Position numbers and translations under genes: made by a program. A stretch of DNA of 64,000 bases from Musa acuminata AAA Group (Eukaryota; Streptophyta; Magnoliopsida; Zingiberales; Musaceae), in NCBI RefSeq assembly GCF_036884655.1, contig NC_088348.1, forward strand, positions 28,214,501 through 28,278,500, in the 5' to 3' direction. This document shows, piece by piece, positions 60,101-64,000 of the stretch. The notes under the pieces are model-generated. The model saw only the letters and a program-made list of their open reading frames with translations. It did no database searches and was not told the DNA's origin. Position 1 is the stretch's first letter, and each line of letters begins with the position of its first letter.

Positions 60101-60586
60101 GCTTTACCAGTGACCTGAAGAAGTGGCCATCTTCCCTGCTACAATGAATGCAGTTCCTGCTTGGACAAGAACCAACTTACATGGGGTCTCTCTCTCTCTC
60201 TAAACTTTTGTGGATGTAGCCTTCCAGATATGAAATGATTTATCTCAAACTTGAACCTGGTTTTGAACTCTGGATAAGAAAGAGGTCAGAAATATAGAAG
60301 AGGGGAAAATGGAAATTAATGCAAATGTAGTTATCTGGACTCAAAAAGGAGGTACTGCTTTTGTCACACACTCTGATATATCAGTAAGTAGAAGAATGAA
60401 ACAGCCTACATTAATAATAACCAGTCTTCTGAAGAAAAGTGTTGGCAAATGCATCAAGGTTATCAGAACATGCAATATGATACAGTTATTAGCCATATAG
60501 ACCAGATCAGGTAGTCATACTTGGTGCTTAATTCCAACTCTCAAGTGCAGCAAAATGTAGGGCTGGGAAAAGAGAAGGTTGCCTCT

Positions 60587-63500
60587 TCAGTATTTGAATG
60601 ACCCCATGGATGTGATCCTGGCGCTAAGATTTGTTGAATCCTGCTGACTAACATGATCATCACATCCATTTCTTTGAAGCCTCTTGAGGGGGGCTGAATT
60701 CACGAAATCTATTCCCTGTTTGCCCATCTGCTGCACTTCTTCGGGCGAAAGTATCTTTATGTATGACACACTGTTTACAAACTCCCTAGAATAAACAATG
60801 AAAAGAAATGCTGATTAAGCATAAATGAATTGCCAAAACAAATTTGTCAAAGAAGATGGAAAGAAATGTAGCTAATGAAAATAGTAGGAATATATTATAG
60901 AGGCAAAGCAGTGTCCCATTGCAAAGGCTAAGCAGATTAAACCATCAGTGGTTGGCCAAGAAAAATCAGATGAGAAAAGTCTACTACAACCATTGCTAAC
61001 GAATCCAATTTTCAAAAAGCTACTTGAGAGAGTATCATACATTCATGACATTAAGAGAAGAACTTACTGCCAAGGATCATCGCCAACAAGAAGGACATCA
61101 TTCTCCCGGTCGACAAAAACAAGCTGCCAGCCTGATCTCAAAGGGTCCTCCAATTGGCCTTCCAGGCCAAAAAGACACCCAAGCTCACTGCGTAAATCAT
61201 GGTAGCTGCTAAACTTGGTGATGTCCAGTGTCCTCCCAAATGAACCTGATTTATATACCTGTGATCATTTGACAGCACAATGAGTATTAACTACAACAAC
61301 ATGCAAAGCTTGCATTCGTGAAGAAACCTATACTCAAGACAACACTTCCAACGTTTTGCTCTTTCTGAAATGAAATCCCAATAAGAGAACTGCAAGTTAA
61401 GCTAAAATAAATAAGTAAATATCCACCTTAACAAACAATCCACTCTGCGGATTTGCTTGATCAACATTCTCATGGGACCTCAAAAATCTTGATTCATCCA
61501 AACCATTGCAACCACTCAATGCTCGATTGATACGGAAATCATTTCCAGAGGAGCTCAGTAAATTGCATGTGGCATACGACAAATTTGTCGAACAAGTCTC
61601 ACTGACACCAGTGTTGAGGCTTGGAATGCCATTCTGCGCTAGAATTGATGAGTCAACATTGACACCAAACAAGTGCTGGTTTTGCATATCCATGTTACCA
61701 TCTCGACTTGCTGAGCATTCTTTTCCAGGAAATGGTGGTAACATAACAGAATGTAGGGAAATATTAGGTTGTGTTGCACCCAATTGTTCTACATGCGAGA
61801 GCATGCTTTGAGCCCCCAAAGGGAGCCCTGACTCAACTGCAGCTCGCTTGGATGACCAGGGACTGGAAGTAACTGGTTGACCATATTTTGGCAAACTAAG
61901 TTGTGATGTTTCTTCAGAAGAATTTTGCTGGAAAATACCATGTAGAGGAGAGGCATTGGATGCTGAAACAGAGTTACCATTAGAATCTGGGAAGTCCTTC
62001 AGCTGGCAAGATGGGGAAATCATGTGCACTGTGGTTGATTGGGATTGAGAACTAGAGCTAAGCTGTAAAAGATTTGAAGCAACATAAGGTACTTCTTGAT
62101 AACCAGACAATATCTTCTGCTGCTGAATTTGTTGACAATGTGGTGTCAGCAGATGCAGATTCTGCTGCTGCTGCTGTGGAACTTGCTGTTGCCCTTGTTG
62201 AGCAAAGGAATGGCCCTGTTGCAAATGATGATGAAGAAATTGAGACTGATTCTGGCTTTGGACCTGATTATCTTGTGTGGCTTGAAGGAAGGTTTGCACA
62301 TGCTGTAGAATTGGACTTGGTAGTGTGGGAGTGGATATATTAGCTGAGTTCTGTGGTTGCTGGAATTGAAGAATTGCAGGAGAGACCTGCTTTGTAGGAT
62401 CTATGGTCCTCATTTCCTGAAGCGCTCCTGTAGTCATTGCCTGGCACATGTCAGGTTGTAGACCAAGCATTAAAGCATCAAGTCTTGGCTGCATCCAAGG
62501 TGTAACACCAACACCCTGGAAATTTAATGACTGAATTGCTGGGTACCCACTATCTCTAAGCCGCATCAGAGGTAAATTGAGATCGATATCATCATTTCCA
62601 CCTACATAAATTGGAAAGCACAACAAGATGAATGATAGTATAGTCAGAACATGTTTTAAGCATATTACCATGGAAGATCATAAGGCTTTTCAAGGGCTAA
62701 ATACTTGCTGGTGACTAATGTTCTGATTGCTCAAGTTTCCTTAACAAGTACCATGAAAGAAGGGCAATCCAGTGGGCCATGGGCGCTTAAGACGAACAGG
62801 AAAGGAAGATGGATACATTGGAAAGGTTGTTAGAGGTTCAATCTCCCAAAGTGAAACCCTAGGCTGCTTCTCTCCAGCTGTTGACTCATCCCAGCCAACC
62901 TGCGCCAGTAATACCAAAATAACGATGACCAATTGAAAATAGTTGTATTCCTATAAATCAATTTGGCAGAACTGATAAGAATGTCTCATAGATTTTTAAA
63001 AGTACAATTCTTTCAAGGAAGCAGTCCCTACTGAAATTAGAAAGATGGTTATTTGCATTATCTTTACCTTTAGGGCACGCCAGTGTGAGTTTGGCCATCG
63101 GGCAGGGTCAAGATCGCTAATCCCTGTAATTGTGCCCATGTATCTGAAAGTTTAGAGTACAAATGTCATAACATGATTTTATAGAGTGTCAAAAGAGGTT
63201 GTACAAAGTAAAACACATTATTTAAGCAGTGACCATAAAAACGAAAATTAGAAAACAGGAACAAACTTGACAGTATATAATACCAAAGAATCAAAATGAC
63301 TAAGAATAGGGGAAAGAAAGGTGCTTACCGTCGAACACTTGACTCTTCAGTTTCAAACAGCATCCGGAAACGCATACCCACAGCAACCCGGGTGTGATAG
63401 ACTGCCTTGACATACTTAGCTAGTGGAATCACAAATTCAGAAGGACTTGCCCTGAAAAAATATATTATTGGAAAATTCTATGTGGAAAACGTTAGAAAAA

Positions 63501-63903
63501 TAGACACTTTGCAGAATGCCCCACATTTACCTTGGGTTATAGAAAATGGTGAATCGGCTATTTGTAGCAGCAGCATGAGCAGCTGCAGCAAGAAGGCCAA
63601 TGTGCATGCTATCACTAGACAGTACAGATGAAGGCATAAATGTTTGAGGTCGATTGGCATGCCGAATACCCAAAAGCAACTGATTGTTTTCATTCCTAAG
63701 GAAGCAAAATTTTTGTTGGTAACAATTAAACAGAAATGCACAAAAATTTCAAATAAAACAAGTTTAATGATAATACTGAATAAAAAAATGCTCAAAAGTT
63801 TGATTATGATACCAGATAAAAAGAACAGAATCCCCTGCAACAAGTCTCTTTGCACTCACAAAAGTACTCCATCCTGTAGTCAGAAGATGCCTCTTCGGCT
63901 GAC
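60587..63903 (-). CDS. Auxin response factor, ARF6/ARF8 class, partial
   Basis: Eight exons, in transcript order: complement of 63813-63903, 63531-63695, 63329-63451, 63068-63143, 62752-62899, 61427-62601, 61068-61258 and 60587-60785. All have GT/AG borders and fitting phases, giving about 722 residues. The 5' part lies beyond the right edge, so the start is missing. Order: end of the B3 DNA-binding domain ([26 protein letters not shown]), the auxin-response domain ([57 protein letters not shown]), a long Gln-rich middle region of the activator type, and a C-terminal PB1 domain ([36 protein letters not shown]) that binds Aux/IAA proteins and other ARFs. It is a nuclear activator of auxin-responsive genes. 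The class call rests on the Q-rich region and the miR167 site. Confidence 0.95.
61119..61139 (-). promoter_or_regulatory. miR167 target site in the ARF coding exon
   Basis: The + strand here reads AAGCTGCCAGC followed by CTGATCT, nearly the miR167 sequence itself, so the ARF mRNA is complementary to it. Against miR167 as I recall it (UGAAGCUGCCAGCAUGAUCUA) only positions 1, 2, 14 and 21 mismatch. The site encodes RSGWQLV and lies at the known place in ARF6/ARF8 transcripts. Cleavage would limit this ARF after transcription. Confidence 0.88.
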
Positions 63904-64000
63904 CTGCATTATGAACAGCAACTTTTAATTAGAACATTATGTTCAGAAACTAGCAATCACTGGCATAGGCAGCTTAGCAATGGCATTTGGTTGGGACATC
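63904..64000 (-). other. ARF intron reaching the window edge
   Basis: AT-rich sequence upstream (in transcript sense) of the acceptor AATGCAG at 63904-63910. No preceding B3 exon is recognisable before base 64000, so the window most likely ends inside an intron. Confidence 0.5.

Larger units (their letters stand above)
58661..60586. other. Intergenic, ARF downstream region
   Basis: A 142-codon - strand frame at 58678-59106 contains two similar segments (MDLSCVCHKINLFITNQTW and MDLSHLLYEQNNHTLDKTC), so it is an internal duplication of non-coding DNA rather than a gene. A TA run lies at 59376-59409 and a GA run at 60061-60097. The part nearest 60586 is the ARF 3' UTR. Confidence 0.4.

Noticed and set aside
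62074..62343. Frames of 70 and 89 codons on +
   Set aside because: These are antisense shadows of the Gln-rich ARF exon (CTG/TTG-rich on the other strand).
1..64000. tRNA, rRNA or 5S-containing (Cassandra-like) elements
   Set aside because: I looked for tRNA-like arms and the 5S internal promoter words near the LTR fragments and saw none; a tRNA and rRNA covariance search would settle it.

Overview
This window is plant nuclear DNA. The genes have introns with GT/AG borders, intergenic stretches are long and AT-rich, and there is a Ty1/copia retroelement, MITE-like elements and GA/CT and AT microsatellites. The gene set is purely land-plant: an auxin response factor, an ALOG protein, a NOI/RIN4-like protein, UDP-arabinose 4-epimerase and a PAT1 relative. 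GC-rich coding exons in AT-rich surroundings and repeats rich in GGTAC words suggest a monocot, possibly of the banana lineage (Musaceae). That last step is inference from the look of the repeats and was not tested.

Layout. 1-2.6 kb: no firm gene; a long-TIR element at 1.53-2.17 kb. 2.6-3.7 kb (-): a two-exon gene for a small Cys-rich protein with an EAR-like tail. 3.7-10.9 kb: no gene recognised. 10.9-13.7 kb (+): a beta-tubulin pseudogene that keeps its introns. 14.9-19.5 kb (-): a decayed Ty1/copia element with both LTRs. 19.5-24.1 kb: no gene recognised. 24.1-24.8 kb (-): an ALOG (LSH/G1-like) gene. 27.2-30.8 kb (+): a rearranged PAT1-type pseudogene with an LTR-like insertion. 31-33.4 kb: repeats, including a small MITE with an exact 10-bp target duplication. 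35.1-40.3 kb (+): intact nine-exon UDP-arabinose 4-epimerase. 42.2-42.6 kb: LINE remnant. 43.1-43.8 kb (-): ribosomal protein eL41, 25 codons over two exons. 44.8-49.2 kb (+): eight-exon RING-CH membrane protein, divergent from eL41. 51.0-51.5 kb: a second long-TIR element. 52.4-54.9 kb (-): three-exon NOI-domain gene. 54.9-60.6 kb: no firm gene. 60.6 kb to the right edge (-): the C-terminal two thirds of an ARF6/ARF8-class auxin response factor with its miR167 site; its 5' part lies beyond base 64000.

These are ordinary neighbouring plant genes, not an operon or joint pathway. I found no CRISPR array, defence island or other evidently new multi-gene system. The items most worth a second look are the MITE with its exact target duplication, the two long-TIR elements that share inner ends, the PAT1 and tubulin pseudogenes, the short genes hidden by splicing (eL41, NOI), and a speculative spliced 39-codon frame near 56-58 kb.
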